NCBI RefSeq assembly: GCF_013410745.1
Contig: NZ_JACCFY010000001.1
Location: forward strand, 2,480,001-2,544,000
DNA length: 64,000 nucleotides
Direction: 5' to 3'
From: Nesterenkonia xinjiangensis
GTDB lineage: Bacteria > Actinomycetota > Actinomycetes > Actinomycetales > Micrococcaceae
In this document: one piece after another, positions 25,084 to 34,105 of the stretch
Numbering within the stretch: the stretch's first letter is position 1
Layout of the letters: the number at the start of each line of letters is the position of its first letter
The notes under the pieces: model-generated
The model's input: only the letters and a program-made list of their open reading frames with translations
Told to the model about the DNA's origin: nothing
The model's database searches: none
Position numbers and translations under genes: made by a program

Positions 25084-25676
25084 CAGTGCACCTTGAAGTG
25101 GTCGAAGGGCTCCAGACACTCGCGGCACTGGTAGAGCGCCTTGCAGGCGGTGGAGCTGAAGCGGGTCATCTCGCGGGTGTTCGGGGAGTCGCACTGCGGG
25201 CACTTCACGCTCAGCCCTACCGCGATCGGGCCGACGGCGGCGCGTCCGGTGGGCGGGGCGATGCCGTACTCGCGCAGCTTGGCCCTGCCCTCCTCCGTCA
25301 TCCAGTCCGTGGTCCACGCCGGCTGCAGCACGGTGTCCACCCGCACCTGCTCGTGCCCGGCGGCGCGCAGCGCCTCGCGGACATCGCTGGTGATGGTGTC
25401 CATGGCCGGGCAGCCGGAGTAGGTGGGGGTGATGACGACGACGGCGGTGCCGTCCTCCTCCAGGCGGGCGTCGCGCAGGATGCCCAGATCCTGGATCGAG
25501 AGCACCGGGATCTCGGGGTCGTGGACCGTGGCGGCGATCTCGCGGACGCTGCGCTCGCCGTGGTGTGTCGGCGCAGCGGGCGCGGCAGCGTCATGGTCCG
25601 GGTGGCCGGCCATCATGGTTTCGGCGACGATGCGCGAGGCGCGACCGACGTCATGTGCCTCAGGGGTGACGCTCAT
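25083..25676 (-). CDS. paaD: Phenylacetyl-CoA epoxidase maturation protein
   Basis: 197 residues, needed for assembly of the epoxidase iron-sulfur or di-iron centres. N-terminal MIP18/DUF59 domain (ATVHDPEIPVLSIQDLGILRD; YSGCPAMDTI) and a C-terminal zinc-ribbon-like segment with four cysteines (VKCPQCDSPN...CKALYQCRECLEPFDHFKVH). The Met at 25676 is chosen because GGGAGGAG lies directly upstream, rather than the in-frame start at 25724, which would overlap paaC. Confidence 0.9.
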   Translation of the reverse strand: MSVTPEAHDVGRASRIVAETMMAGHPDHDAAAPAAPTHHGERSVREIAATVHDPEIPVLSIQDLGILRDARLEEDGTAVVVITPTYSGCPAMDTITSDVREALRAAGHEQVRVDTVLQPAWTTDWMTEEGRAKLREYGIAPPTGRAAVGPIAVGLSVKCPQCDSPNTREMTRFSSTACKALYQCRECLEPFDHFKVH

Positions 25677-25717
25677 CGCTGTCTCCTCCCGGTCAGTGGC
25701 GTGCAGCATGGCAGTGC

Positions 25718-26545
25718 TCACCACGTCGCTCCGGGGTGCTGGCGGGCCAGCACCTGCATCTCGGTCAAGATGTAGCCGCGCTGCTCGGAGAAGCGGCCGC
25801 TGCGGTCAGAGCCGTAGGCCCCGGAGATGTCCGGCACGGTCAGTCCGGCCTGCTCGATGATCTCCTGCAGCAGGCTCAGCGTCTCCTCGCGCAGGGACGA
25901 GGGCAGCACGGCGACGTCGCCCAGCCCGGTGAGGGGGTCCACGTCGATGAAGAGCTCTTCCACGTAGGACCACAGGGAGTCCAGGCCGGCCTGCATGCGG
26001 TGGGCGGACTCCTCGGTGCCGAGTCCGAGCCTCAGGGTCCACTGGGCGGCATGGTCCTGGTGGTATCGGACCTCTTTCAGGGCCTTGTCCGCGATCGCGG
26101 CCAGGGTGGGGTCGGTGGAGTGCACCAGGCGCCGGTAGAGCTGAAGCTGGTAGGCGCTGAAGATCAGCTGCCGGGCGATGGTCTGCCCGAAGTCGCCGTT
26201 CTCCTGCTCCACGAGGCGGCAGGAGCGGAACTCCTCCTCGTCCCGGAAGTAGGCCAGGTCATCCTCCGTCTTCCCCCAGGCGGTGCCCGCGTAGCTGAGC
26301 AGGAAGCGGGCGTGCCCCAGCAGGTCGAGGGCGATGTTCGCCAGGGCGACGTCCTCCTCCAGCTCCGGGGCGCGGGAGATCCAGGCGCTGAGCCGCTGGG
26401 CGAGGATCAGCGCGTCGTCGCCGAGGATGAGCGCATAGCGTGCGGTGGCCTCATCGGCCACGGCGTCCGAGGCGGCGATCTCCTCAGCGGTGATCGCCTC
26501 GCCCTGGGACTGGCGGGTCGCGGAGTCGTGGGATGCGAAGCTCAC
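25718..26545 (-). CDS. paaC: Phenylacetyl-CoA epoxidase structural subunit
   Basis: 275 residues, ferritin-like all-helical partner of PaaA that lacks the iron ligands and stabilises the catalytic subunit. Landmarks are RYALILGDDALILAQRLS, EEDVALANIALDLLGHARFL, REEEFRSCRLVE-type YFRDEEEFRSCRLVEQENGDF and EVRYHQDHAAQWTLRLGLGTEES. The GTG start overlaps the paaB stop by four bases. Confidence 0.92.
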   Translation of the reverse strand: MSFASHDSATRQSQGEAITAEEIAASDAVADEATARYALILGDDALILAQRLSAWISRAPELEEDVALANIALDLLGHARFLLSYAGTAWGKTEDDLAYFRDEEEFRSCRLVEQENGDFGQTIARQLIFSAYQLQLYRRLVHSTDPTLAAIADKALKEVRYHQDHAAQWTLRLGLGTEESAHRMQAGLDSLWSYVEELFIDVDPLTGLGDVAVLPSSLREETLSLLQEIIEQAGLTVPDISGAYGSDRSGRFSEQRGYILTEMQVLARQHPGATW

Positions 26546-26847
26546 AGGTGCTTCACTCCCTCGGACTGCGTGTAGTAGGTGGCGTGGCGGTAGCTCTTGC
26601 CCTGCGGAGATTCGAAGAATCCGCCCTTGGAGTCAGGGTCGGAGGCCATGATCGCTGCCGCCGGGACCACCCACACCGAGGTGCCCTCGTTGCGCCGGGT
26701 GTAGAGGTCGCGGGCATTGCGCAGCGCCATCGTGGCGTCGGGGGCGTGCAGGGAGCCCGCGTGGACGTGGGAGAGTCCGCGGGAGGAGCGGATGAACACC
26801 TCCCAGAGCGGCCAGCTGCTGGAGTCTGCGGCGTCGATGGAGGTCAT
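26542..26847 (-). CDS. paaB: Phenylacetyl-CoA epoxidase bridging subunit
   Basis: 101 residues, normal length. Small subunit that links PaaAC dimers. Characteristic WPLWEVFIRSSRGLSHVHAGSLHAPDATMALRNARDLYTRRNEG pattern (first residues WPLWEVFIR) and C-terminal SYRHATYY. It is separated from paaA by 76 bp and coupled to paaC by overlap. Confidence 0.93.
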   Translation of the reverse strand: MTSIDAADSSSWPLWEVFIRSSRGLSHVHAGSLHAPDATMALRNARDLYTRRNEGTSVWVVPAAAIMASDPDSKGGFFESPQGKSYRHATYYTQSEGVKHL

Positions 26848-26923
26848 GGCCTCGCCTTTCCTGAAGTGGTCTCGGGCCCTGGGTGGAGGAAGGTCTCCGT
26901 GGGAGGAGGGCTGGTGGGAGGTG

Positions 26924-27955
26924 TCAGGCGCCGAGGAGGGCGGACTGGTCCTGCTGCCCCCGGCGGGCGTAGGCGGTGGCCGCCTCGCGCACCCAGGCGC
27001 CGTCGTCGCGTGCGTTCCGGTAGTGCTCGAGCCGCTGACGGCTCAGCGGGCCGTTGCCCTTGAGCACGGAGAAGAACTCGTCCCAGTCGAGATCGCCGAA
27101 GTCGTAGTGACCGCGCTCCTCGTTCCACGTCAGGTGCGGGTCGGGGAGGGTGAGTCCCAGGGCGTCGGCTTGCGGCACGATCATGTCCACGAAGCGCTGG
27201 CGCAGCTCGTCATTGGAGAAGCGCTTGATGTTCCAGGCCATGGACTGGTTCGAGTTGGGAGAGTCGGAGTCGGGCGGGCCGAACATCTGCAGCGCCGGGC
27301 CGTAGAAGCGGTCCACGGCCTCCTGGGCCATGCGGTGCTGTGCGTCGGTCCCGTGGGAGAGGGAGTAGAGGATCTCCCACCCCTGGCGCTGGTGGAACGA
27401 CTCCTCCTTGCAGACGCGGACCATGGCTCGGCCATAGGGCCCATAGGAGGCTCGGCACAGCGGCACCTGGTTGGTGATCGCGGCGCCGTCGACGAGCCAT
27501 CCGATGGCGCCGACGTCGGCCCAGGTGCGGGCCGGGTAGTTGAAGATCGAGGAGTACTTGGCCCGGCCGGTGTAGAGCTGGTCGAGCATCTCGTCGCGGG
27601 AGGTGCCCAGGGTCTCGGCGGCGGAGTACAGGTAGAGCCCGTGGCCGGCCTCGTCCTGGACCTTGGCCATCAGGATCGCCTTGCGCTTCAGGCTGGGTGC
27701 GCGGGTGATCCAGTTGCCCTCCGGCTGCATGCCGATGATCTCTGAGTGTGCGTGCTGGGAGACCTGGCGGACCAGGGTCTTCCGGTATGGGTCGGGCATC
27801 CAGTCCCGGGGTTCGACGCGGGAGTCGGCGGCGATGAGCTCTTCGAAGCGGGCCTGGCCGACCTCTGCGGCCTCCTCGGCTGCGGCCGCGTCAGAGTCGT
27901 CCGCCAGGCGGAGCTGAGCTCCGTCGGACTGCTGAGAGGTGTGGTGCGCCGTCAT
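26924..27955 (-). CDS. paaA: Phenylacetyl-CoA epoxidase catalytic subunit
   Basis: 343-residue di-iron monooxygenase subunit converting phenylacetyl-CoA to the ring 1,2-epoxide with O2. Metal-binding helices are visible in [17 protein letters not shown] and [16 protein letters not shown] (ExxH pairs), with [24 protein letters not shown] towards the C-terminus. The ATG at 27955 follows a GAGG ribosome site. It is the first gene of paaABCDE-paaG. A near-consensus promoter and a PaaR-like box lie directly upstream. Confidence 0.94.
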   Translation of the reverse strand: MTAHHTSQQSDGAQLRLADDSDAAAAEEAAEVGQARFEELIAADSRVEPRDWMPDPYRKTLVRQVSQHAHSEIIGMQPEGNWITRAPSLKRKAILMAKVQDEAGHGLYLYSAAETLGTSRDEMLDQLYTGRAKYSSIFNYPARTWADVGAIGWLVDGAAITNQVPLCRASYGPYGRAMVRVCKEESFHQRQGWEILYSLSHGTDAQHRMAQEAVDRFYGPALQMFGPPDSDSPNSNQSMAWNIKRFSNDELRQRFVDMIVPQADALGLTLPDPHLTWNEERGHYDFGDLDWDEFFSVLKGNGPLSRQRLEHYRNARDDGAWVREAATAYARRGQQDQSALLGA

Positions 27956-27977
27956 GGGTCCTCGATTCCGTCGCAAT

Positions 27978-27999
27978 AATTACCGACCGTTCGTTCAGT
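27978..27999. promoter_or_regulatory. PaaR-like operator of paaABCDE
   Basis: Box with 20 of 22 positions of the PaaR pattern (TTACCGACCGTTCGTTCAGT core as read on the + strand). On the minus strand it overlaps the downstream edge of the TATACT -10 element, so a bound dimer would block the polymerase. Confidence 0.7.
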
Positions 28000-28024
28000 A
28001 TAGCAGGACGGGTGTGATGGTCAA
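27997..28024 (-). promoter_or_regulatory. Promoter of paaABCDE
   Basis: On the minus strand, TTGACC (28019-28024), a 16-bp spacer and TATACT (27997-28002). This is the clearest -35/-10 pair in the paa cluster. Confidence 0.65.
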
Positions 28025-28089
28025 CACAGAATTCGGGACTGCGTGGGTGAGGGGCGGGTTCGGCAGCGGGTCCGGCAGGGCTTCCGGCG

Positions 28090-28158
28090 TCGAAAGGTCG
28101 ATTCGAAGCGATCTTCGGGCCGTTTCGAGCCTCGGATCCCTTCGAATCGACCTTTCGA
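28090..28158 (-). terminator. Long perfect intergenic inverted repeat (19-bp stem) after paaR
   Basis: Arm 28090-28108 (TCGAAAGGTCGATTCGAAG) is exactly complementary to 28140-28158, with a 31-base loop. On the minus strand it follows the paaR stop by 17 bases and precedes the paaA promoter, so it probably insulates paaA from upstream transcription. Confidence 0.6.
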
Positions 28159-28175
28159 TGCAGAGAGTGACGGTG

Positions 28176-28793
28176 TCAGGGGCGCTGGGTGCGCAGGCCG
28201 TCCAGCAGCAGGCGCATCACCGTGTCAGCCAGGGCGTCATCAGGCTGGCCTCCCTGCGGGCGGTACCAGTCCACGATGGAGTTGACCATGCCCATCGCCA
28301 GGCGGGAGGCGGTGCGGGCGTCCACGTCCTCACGCAGATCGCCGTCACGCTGGGCCTCACGGATGAGCTCTGCGATGCGCAGCGTGATCTCACGCCGCCG
28401 CTGCAGTGCCTTGACCTCCAGCTCCGAGTTGCCCCGCAGCCGCAGCAGCAGGGTCACGTACGGCAGGGAGCCGGTGAGCACCTTCACCGACTCGCGGATG
28501 ATGGTCTCCAGCTCCTGGACGGCCGGCGCGCCGGGTGCCGCAGCGTCGCTGACCACCCGCTCGAGCTCCGCCAGCGACCGGTTCAGCGCGATGTCCAGGA
28601 TCTCCTCCTTGGAGGAGACATGGTGGTAGATCGCTGACTTGGAGATCCCCAGCTCCCGGGAGAGCGCGCCCATCGACGTGGCGTCATAGCCGTGGCGGTT
28701 GAACGTCTCCACGCAGACGGTGAGGAGTCCCTCGCGGTCGTAGCCGGGCCGCCCGCGGCGCGAGGCTCCGGAGGAGGTCGGAGGCGAGGTCAT
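28176..28793 (-). CDS. paaR: TetR-family repressor of phenylacetate catabolism
   Basis: 205 residues. N-terminal TetR helix-turn-helix (GYDATSMGALSRELGISKSAIYHHVSSKEEIL, read as two halves), then a helical ligand-binding domain. It lies between paaA and paaK. Relatives repress paa genes and release DNA on binding phenylacetyl-CoA. Five boxes fitting the known PaaR pattern occur in this window. The ATG at 28793 is chosen because TAGTCT lies seven bases upstream on this strand, fitting a leaderless transcript that starts inside the gap after paaK. No PaaR-like box is seen at its own promoter, so autoregulation is not obvious. Confidence 0.82.
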   Translation of the reverse strand: MTSPPTSSGASRRGRPGYDREGLLTVCVETFNRHGYDATSMGALSRELGISKSAIYHHVSSKEEILDIALNRSLAELERVVSDAAAPGAPAVQELETIIRESVKVLTGSLPYVTLLLRLRGNSELEVKALQRRREITLRIAELIREAQRDGDLREDVDARTASRLAMGMVNSIVDWYRPQGGQPDDALADTVMRLLLDGLRTQRP

Positions 28794-28800
28794 GGTCATC

Positions 28801-28806
28801 AGACTA
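28801..28806 (-). promoter_or_regulatory. -10 box for leaderless paaR
   Basis: TAGTCT on the minus strand, seven bases before the ATG at 28793. This gives paaR its own promoter independent of the paaI-paaK transcript. Confidence 0.45.
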
Positions 28807-28816
28807 TCCGCCCGGC

Positions 28817-30145
28817 CTAGCGCGGACGCTCGTCGTAGATGCGGCGCAGCTTGCCCGAGGAGCGGGCCAGCGAGCCCGGTTCCTCGACGGAGACCCGGCA
28901 GCTGGAGCCGACGCGGACCTTGATCCGGCGGGCCAGCTCCTGGCCCGCCGACTCGGCCTGTGCGCCGTCGCACTCCGGGCGGCGTTCGATGTGCACCGTC
29001 ATCTCGTCCATCGTCCCCGGGCGGCTGAGCCGGAGCTGGAAGTGCGGCGAGAGCTCGTCGATCTCCAGCGCGATCTCCTCGATCTGGGAGGGGAACAGGT
29101 TCACACCGCGCAGGATGATCATGTCGTCGGAACGACCGGTGATGCGGCCCATCCTCCGGTGGCCGGGACGGTCGGTGCCCGGCTCGAGGCGGGTCAGGTC
29201 ATGGGTGCGGTACCGGATGATCGGCAGCGCCTCCTTGGTGAGCGTGGTGAACACCAGCTCTCCGTCCTGCCCGGTGGGCAGCGGCTCTGCGGTGAAGGGG
29301 TCGATGATCTCCGGGCGGAAGTGGTCCTCCCAGATCGTCGGTCCGTCCTGCATCTCCCAGGACTCACCGGCCACGCCCGGCCCCATCACCTCGGAGAGCC
29401 CGTAGATGTCGCACGCCTTGATCGCGAAGGTCTCCTCGATCTCGTGGCGCATCTGCTGGGTCCAGGGCTCGGCGCCCAGCACCCCGATCTCCAACGATGT
29501 CTCCCGGGGGTCGATGCCGGCGTCGCGGAAGGTGTCCGCCAGGGCCAGCAGGTAGGTGGGTGTGCACAGGATGACTCGGGGGCGGAAGTCCTGGATGAGC
29601 TGCACCTGCCGCTCGGACTGCCCGCCGGACATCGGGATCACCGTGCCGCCGAGCTTCTCGATGCCGTAGTGGGCGCCCAGGCCGCCGGTGAAGAGCCCGT
29701 AGCCGTACGCGTTGTGCACCATGTCGCCGGGGCGGACCCCGGAGAACCTCAGACAGCGGGCCAGCAGGGTGGCCCAGGTGTCGATGTCCCGCTCGGTGTA
29801 GCCCACCACGGTGGGTCGCCCCGTGGTGCCCGAGGAGGCGTGGATCCGGCGGACCTGGTCCATGGGCACGGCGAAGGCCTTGAACGGGTAGGCGCTGCGG
29901 AGGAACTCCTTGTCAGTGAAGGGGAACTGGGCGAGGTCCTCGAGCGTCTTCAGATGCTCGGGCTTCACGCCGTGGGAGTCGTAGAGCTCTCGGTAGGCGG
30001 GCACGTTCTCGTAGGCGTGATGCAGGGTCTGCTGCAGACGGGTCAGCTGGAGCGCCTCGATCTCGGCGCGGCTCATCAGTTCCTCGGGATCAGGCAGGCT
30101 CGCGTCGCGGGAGGGCCTGATGGTCTCATCGGAGAGGGCGCTCAT
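28817..30145 (-). CDS. paaK: Phenylacetate-CoA ligase
   Basis: 442-residue AMP-forming ligase activating phenylacetate to phenylacetyl-CoA, the entry step. Phosphate-loop IHASSGTTGRPTVVGYT, adenine-binding region CDIYGLSEVMGPG, hinge YRTHDLTRLEPG, and GRSDDMIILRGVNLFPSQIEEI are typical of PaaK. Length is normal. It starts three bases after the paaI stop, so the pair forms an operon. Confidence 0.93.
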   Translation of the reverse strand: MSALSDETIRPSRDASLPDPEELMSRAEIEALQLTRLQQTLHHAYENVPAYRELYDSHGVKPEHLKTLEDLAQFPFTDKEFLRSAYPFKAFAVPMDQVRRIHASSGTTGRPTVVGYTERDIDTWATLLARCLRFSGVRPGDMVHNAYGYGLFTGGLGAHYGIEKLGGTVIPMSGGQSERQVQLIQDFRPRVILCTPTYLLALADTFRDAGIDPRETSLEIGVLGAEPWTQQMRHEIEETFAIKACDIYGLSEVMGPGVAGESWEMQDGPTIWEDHFRPEIIDPFTAEPLPTGQDGELVFTTLTKEALPIIRYRTHDLTRLEPGTDRPGHRRMGRITGRSDDMIILRGVNLFPSQIEEIALEIDELSPHFQLRLSRPGTMDEMTVHIERRPECDGAQAESAGQELARRIKVRVGSSCRVSVEEPGSLARSSGKLRRIYDERPR

Positions 30146-30148
30146 GGC

Positions 30149-30607
30149 TCACTTCTTCTCGGGGGAGGCGATGGTGCGGGAACGGCCGCGGAAGACGGCG
30201 ATGGTCTCGTCTGCGCGGGTGATGGTGACGTCGTAGATCCCGCTGCGTCCCGAGCGCGAGACCTCGACTGCCTCGGCGACGAGCTCGTCGCCCAGCCATG
30301 CCGTCTTCAGGAAGTTGATGTCGGCACCTGAGGCCACGGTGACGGTGGCGTCATCGCCCTCGGGATGGTTGCAGGCCATGGCGAAGCAGGTGTCGGCCAG
30401 GGTGAAGAGCATCCCCCCATGGACGATGTCGAACCCGTTCGTCATCTCGCGGCGCACGGTCATGCGCAGGCGGGCATGGCCGGGGTCTGCCTGGAGCACC
30501 TCGGCGCCCAACCAGCGCGTGCAGCGATCCGTCTCCAGCATCCGGTGCCGGGGGCCGTCGGCGGGCATGAGCACGCCTTCGTCGGTGAGCTGGGTGGACT
30601 CGGTCAT
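30149..30607 (-). CDS. paaI: Hydroxyphenylacetyl-CoA thioesterase
   Basis: 152-residue hot-dog thioesterase that frees CoA from stalled pathway intermediates. Signature FDIVHGGMLFTLADTCFAMACN with the usual HGG and catalytic acidic residue in LADT. The Met at 30607 follows GAGGAG. First gene of the paaI-paaK unit, with a PaaR-like box upstream. Confidence 0.88.
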   Translation of the reverse strand: MTESTQLTDEGVLMPADGPRHRMLETDRCTRWLGAEVLQADPGHARLRMTVRREMTNGFDIVHGGMLFTLADTCFAMACNHPEGDDATVTVASGADINFLKTAWLGDELVAEAVEVSRSGRSGIYDVTITRADETIAVFRGRSRTIASPEKK

Positions 30608-30626
30608 CGGCACTCCTCGACTATTT

Positions 30627-30648
30627 CCAGACCGATTGGTCGGTAAGT
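30627..30648. promoter_or_regulatory. PaaR-like operator of paaI-paaK
   Basis: Box with 19 of 22 positions of the PaaR pattern (ACCGATTGGTCGGTAAGT as read on the + strand), 20 bases before the paaI start. On the minus strand TTGACA (30674-30679), 17 bp, then TTGAGT (30651-30656) make a possible promoter whose start site falls in the box. Confidence 0.6.
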
Positions 30649-30702
30649 CAACTCAAGCACCGCGCGGATGTGATGTCAAGCACATCGGATGAGGTCGGCC
30701 CG

Positions 30703-31704
30703 TCATCCCGCCTCGGCGACCTCCGCCACGAGGTCAGCGTAGCCGGAACGGAAGTCCCGGTGCTCCAGGTGGCCCAGGAAACGGCGAAGGCGCGTCCCGT
30801 CGACGGCCTTCCCATGCGCCCGGGTGGATCTCCACAGCAGGTCCTCCCGGCCGACGGCGAGCAGCTCCTCCAGGGACCCGTCGGCGGGCACCAGCTGCGG
30901 CCAGGGGCGGGGGAGCCCCAGCTGATCGGCCAGCCAGTCATGCACCATCCCCACCGGTACCGGAAGCTCGTCGACGCCGAGGAGCACCGAGGGACAGTGC
31001 TGTGCGGTCACCATGGCCGCGGCCGCGGCCGCGGCATCCTCGACATGGATCCGGTTGGAGATCCGCCACGGGTCGACGTCGGGCGTGGCGCCGCGCTGCT
31101 GCGCGCCGGCCCCCTGTGCGCCCGTGCCCAGCCGGCCGCCCAGTACCTGGTCCAGGAGTCGCCGTCGGCCCGGCCCGTAGATGCCGGAGAGGCGCAGCAC
31201 GGTGGCCTCCACCGCGTCGTCGGAGCGCAGCAGCTGCTCGGTCTCGGCGAGGACCTCGCCGGTGGCGGTGTGCGGATGCAGGGCCGTGGACTCGTCCACC
31301 AGTCCGCTCTCCCCGCCGTGGACCGCGGTCGAGGAGATCAGCACCAGGCGCACCGGCCGCCCGGTCCTGCCGCCGAGCCGATCAGCCCGCTCGAGCAGCG
31401 CCCGCAGGCCGTCTCGGTAGACCGCCCGGTACCGAGCCGCGTTCCGCCCGCCGGCGGTCGGGCAGAACACGACGGCGGTGGTGTCCTCGGGCAGTTCGGG
31501 GAGCTGGGCCGGGTGCGTCAGGTCCGCCGACACGCCGGTGAAGTCCTCGGGCAGTGTCGTGGGGTCACGCTTCCAGCCGTCGACGGCGCGGCCTGCGTTC
31601 CGCAGGCGGCGCCCGATCCGCGTGCCGAGGTCACCCGCGCCGACGATCACGGTCCGCTCCGAGTCCGGGCCGGGCGAGGGAGAGGATGCAGTCCGCTCTG
31701 TCAT
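30703..31704 (-). CDS. NAD(P)-binding sugar-epimerase/dehydratase-like protein
   Basis: 333-residue extended short-chain dehydrogenase fold. The nucleotide-binding motif is VIVGAGDLGTRIGRRL (GxGxxG), followed by VVFCPTAGG, LVLISSTAVHGG and LRLSGIYGPGR. It resembles YeeZ-type NAD-dependent epimerase/dehydratases, but the YxxxK pair is not obvious, so activity is uncertain. The ATG at 31704 has TAGTCT seven bases upstream on this strand (31712-31717), suggesting a leaderless transcript. Fifty bases downstream of the M50 peptidase gene. Confidence 0.7.
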   Translation of the reverse strand: MTERTASSPSPGPDSERTVIVGAGDLGTRIGRRLRNAGRAVDGWKRDPTTLPEDFTGVSADLTHPAQLPELPEDTTAVVFCPTAGGRNAARYRAVYRDGLRALLERADRLGGRTGRPVRLVLISSTAVHGGESGLVDESTALHPHTATGEVLAETEQLLRSDDAVEATVLRLSGIYGPGRRRLLDQVLGGRLGTGAQGAGAQQRGATPDVDPWRISNRIHVEDAAAAAAAMVTAQHCPSVLLGVDELPVPVGMVHDWLADQLGLPRPWPQLVPADGSLEELLAVGREDLLWRSTRAHGKAVDGTRLRRFLGHLEHRDFRSGYADLVAEVAEAG

Positions 31705-31754
31705 GGGTGAGAGACTACCCGCCGGTCGGCCGGCAGCCCCAGGGCCGGCGGGCT

Positions 31755-32504
31755 TCACCCCCAGGGCCGCGGAACGCCCTCGAGCAGCTGCCAGGCCGCC
31801 GCGGCCAGGGCCGCCGCGCACACCAGCCAGAAGAGCCCCACCCACACGGCGGCCGGAATCCCGGTGAGCCGAGCCAGCTGGTCGGCGTCGCTGTCGGAAC
31901 CGCGCGTCCGACGGCGCTGTCGCTGCAGCTCCACCACCGCTCGCGGGGCGGACAGCAGCAGGGCCCAGACCACCAGCTGAGCGGCAGCGGAGAGCACCGG
32001 GCCGGAGGCCCACCAGGACAGCGCGCCGACCGCTCCGCCGAGGGCGAGGACCACCCAGAGCCCGTAGAGGTTGCGCACCAGCAGCAGCATCAGGGCGCTG
32101 ATCAGTACCAGGGCCCACAGCACTCCGGCGGCGTGTCCGGCCCCGAGCAGCAGGGCCCCGACCAGGCCTGCCAGGGCGGGGGCCGGGTAGCCCGCCAGCA
32201 GAGTGGCGATCATGCCCGGACCGTCGGGCCGGCCTCGTGAGACGGTCAGCCCAGAGGTGTCGGCGTGCAGTCGCACTCCCTGCAGGCGGCGCCCCACCAG
32301 GGCGGCGACGACGGCGTGCCCCGCCTCGTGCACCAGGGTCACCAGGTGCCGCACCAGTCGATGTCCGGGAGGACTCCACGTGACCACCAGCACCACGAGG
32401 GCCAGGATCAGGCTGAGCTCCCAGCCCAGCGGCTCCTGCTCGCTGATCACCCGGCCCCAGAGCTGTGTGGGCCAGCTCATCGCCGGCGAGGGAAGGTCGA
32501 TCAT
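31755..32504 (-). CDS. M50-type membrane metallopeptidase-like protein
   Basis: 249-residue membrane protein with about six to seven helices. Zinc-binding HEAGH sits in LVTLVHEAGHAVVAALVGRRLQGVRL, followed by a soluble loop and then further helices, matching the M50B family found widely in actinobacteria. These are site-2-protease relatives, but the second zinc ligand motif (NPxPPLDG type) is not seen, so proteolysis is uncertain. The Met at 32504 is the first that includes the hydrophobic N-terminal part. Confidence 0.75.
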   Translation of the reverse strand: MIDLPSPAMSWPTQLWGRVISEQEPLGWELSLILALVVLVVTWSPPGHRLVRHLVTLVHEAGHAVVAALVGRRLQGVRLHADTSGLTVSRGRPDGPGMIATLLAGYPAPALAGLVGALLLGAGHAAGVLWALVLISALMLLLVRNLYGLWVVLALGGAVGALSWWASGPVLSAAAQLVVWALLLSAPRAVVELQRQRRRTRGSDSDADQLARLTGIPAAVWVGLFWLVCAAALAAAAWQLLEGVPRPWG

Positions 32505-32753
32505 GTCGGACAGTGTGCCGCCTGCGTCTGAACTCCTGCTGGAAGCGGCGGGCGGCCGCCTGAGGCCCGTGGCCTCGGGCTGGCCCAGGAGAGGGCGCCT
32601 GCCTCGGCTGGAGCCGTCGCCGTCTGACGTGACAGGGATCACCGCGATACGCTGAGCTGAGCCCAGGCGGGACGACGGCGTCCTCGGCGGCGTGGCCGCG
32701 GCGTCGTCCGATTCCTCGGGCCCATCGTGAACATCGTGCTGCAGAGGAGAGTC

Positions 32754-33935
32754 ATGTCTGGAACTGTCATCGTCGCTGGTGCCCGAACTCCCATGGGGCG
32801 GCTGCTGGGCGGACTGTCGTCCCTCTCGGCCGCGGAGCTGGGAGCCGTGGCCCTGAGGGGTGCGCTCGAGCGGGCCGGGGTCTCCGCCGACGCGGTCGAT
32901 TATGTGGTGATGGGGCAGGTCATCCAGGCCGGCGCCGGGCAGAATCCGGCTCGCACCGCAGCGCTCGGGGCCGGCGTCCCGGCCTCGGTGCCGTCCATCA
33001 CGATCAACAAGGTCTGTCTCTCCGGGCTCAACGCCGTGGCCTCCGCGGACCAGCTGATCCGCGCCGGCGAGTGTGAGATCGTCCTCGCCGGCGGCATGGA
33101 GTCGATGTCCAACGCCCCGCACCTGCTGCCCGATTCGCGGACCGGCACCAAGTATGGGGACACGGCCCTGGTGGACTCCATGGCCTATGACGCGCTCTAT
33201 GACCAGGCGACCTCCCAGGCCATGGGGGCGCTCACGGAGTCCTGCAACACCGGCGAGTCTGAGGTCTCCCGGCAGGAGCAGGACCGGGTGGCCGCCGGCT
33301 CCCACCAGCGCGCCGCCGCCGCGCAGGAGAAGGGCCTCTTCGCCGAGGAGATCGTCCCGGTGGAGGTGCCGCAGCGCCGCGGCGAGCCGGTCGTCGTCGA
33401 CGCGGACGAGGGGATTCGTCCAGAGACCACCGCCGAGTCTCTGGGACGGCTGCGCCCGGCCTTCGCGAAGCAGGGCAGCATCACCGCCGGCACAGCCTCA
33501 CAGATCTCCGACGGCGCCGCCGCCCTGGTGGTCATGTCCAAGGAGAAGGCCCAGGAGCTCGGGCTGGACTGGATCGCCGAGATCGGCGCCCATGGCATGG
33601 TGGCCGGGCCGGACTCCTCGCTGCAGCTGCAGCCCGCCCACGCGATCGCGGCCGCCTGCGCCAAGGAGGGCATCGACCCCGCCTCGCTGGACCTGGTGGA
33701 GATCAACGAGGCCTTCGCCGCCGTCGGGGTGGCCTCGGCCCGGAAGCTCGGCCTGGAGGAGGATCGGCTCAACGTCAACGGCGGTGCGATCGCTCTGGGG
33801 CACCCGGTCGGCATGTCCGGTGCGCGACTGGCGCTTCATCTGGCACTGGAGCTCGGGCGCCGCGGCGGGGGAGTCGGGGCCGCAGGCCTCTGCGGTGGCG
33901 GCGGTCAGGGCGATGCCCTGATCCTGCGCGTCTGA
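32754..33935 (+). CDS. Acetyl-CoA C-acetyltransferase (thiolase)
   Basis: 393-residue thiolase. Nucleophile C88 in [12 protein letters not shown], catalytic His in [16 protein letters not shown], second Cys in [11 protein letters not shown]. Condenses or cleaves acetoacetyl-CoA by family. The Met at 32754 follows GAGGAG. Unlike paaJ it has no PaaR-like box and no pathway neighbours, so it is probably the general thiolase and may work with the AtoE-type transporter. Confidence 0.87.
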   Translation: MSGTVIVAGARTPMGRLLGGLSSLSAAELGAVALRGALERAGVSADAVDYVVMGQVIQAGAGQNPARTAALGAGVPASVPSITINKVCLSGLNAVASADQLIRAGECEIVLAGGMESMSNAPHLLPDSRTGTKYGDTALVDSMAYDALYDQATSQAMGALTESCNTGESEVSRQEQDRVAAGSHQRAAAAQEKGLFAEEIVPVEVPQRRGEPVVVDADEGIRPETTAESLGRLRPAFAKQGSITAGTASQISDGAAALVVMSKEKAQELGLDWIAEIGAHGMVAGPDSSLQLQPAHAIAAACAKEGIDPASLDLVEINEAFAAVGVASARKLGLEEDRLNVNGGAIALGHPVGMSGARLALHLALELGRRGGGVGAAGLCGGGGQGDALILRV

Positions 33936-34105
33936 GCGGGTCGGATTCCCCTGCGGGGGTGGGTGAGTGCTGGTCAGTCCGCTGCGGGCCGCATCACGTC
34001 ATGCTGAGTGGGCAATGCGCCAGGTCTCGAATCCGCTTCACTGTGACCGACATCACGTCTAGGTTGGACGGGAAACCGCTGTCCAGCTCCTGAGGGGGAG
34101 ACGAG

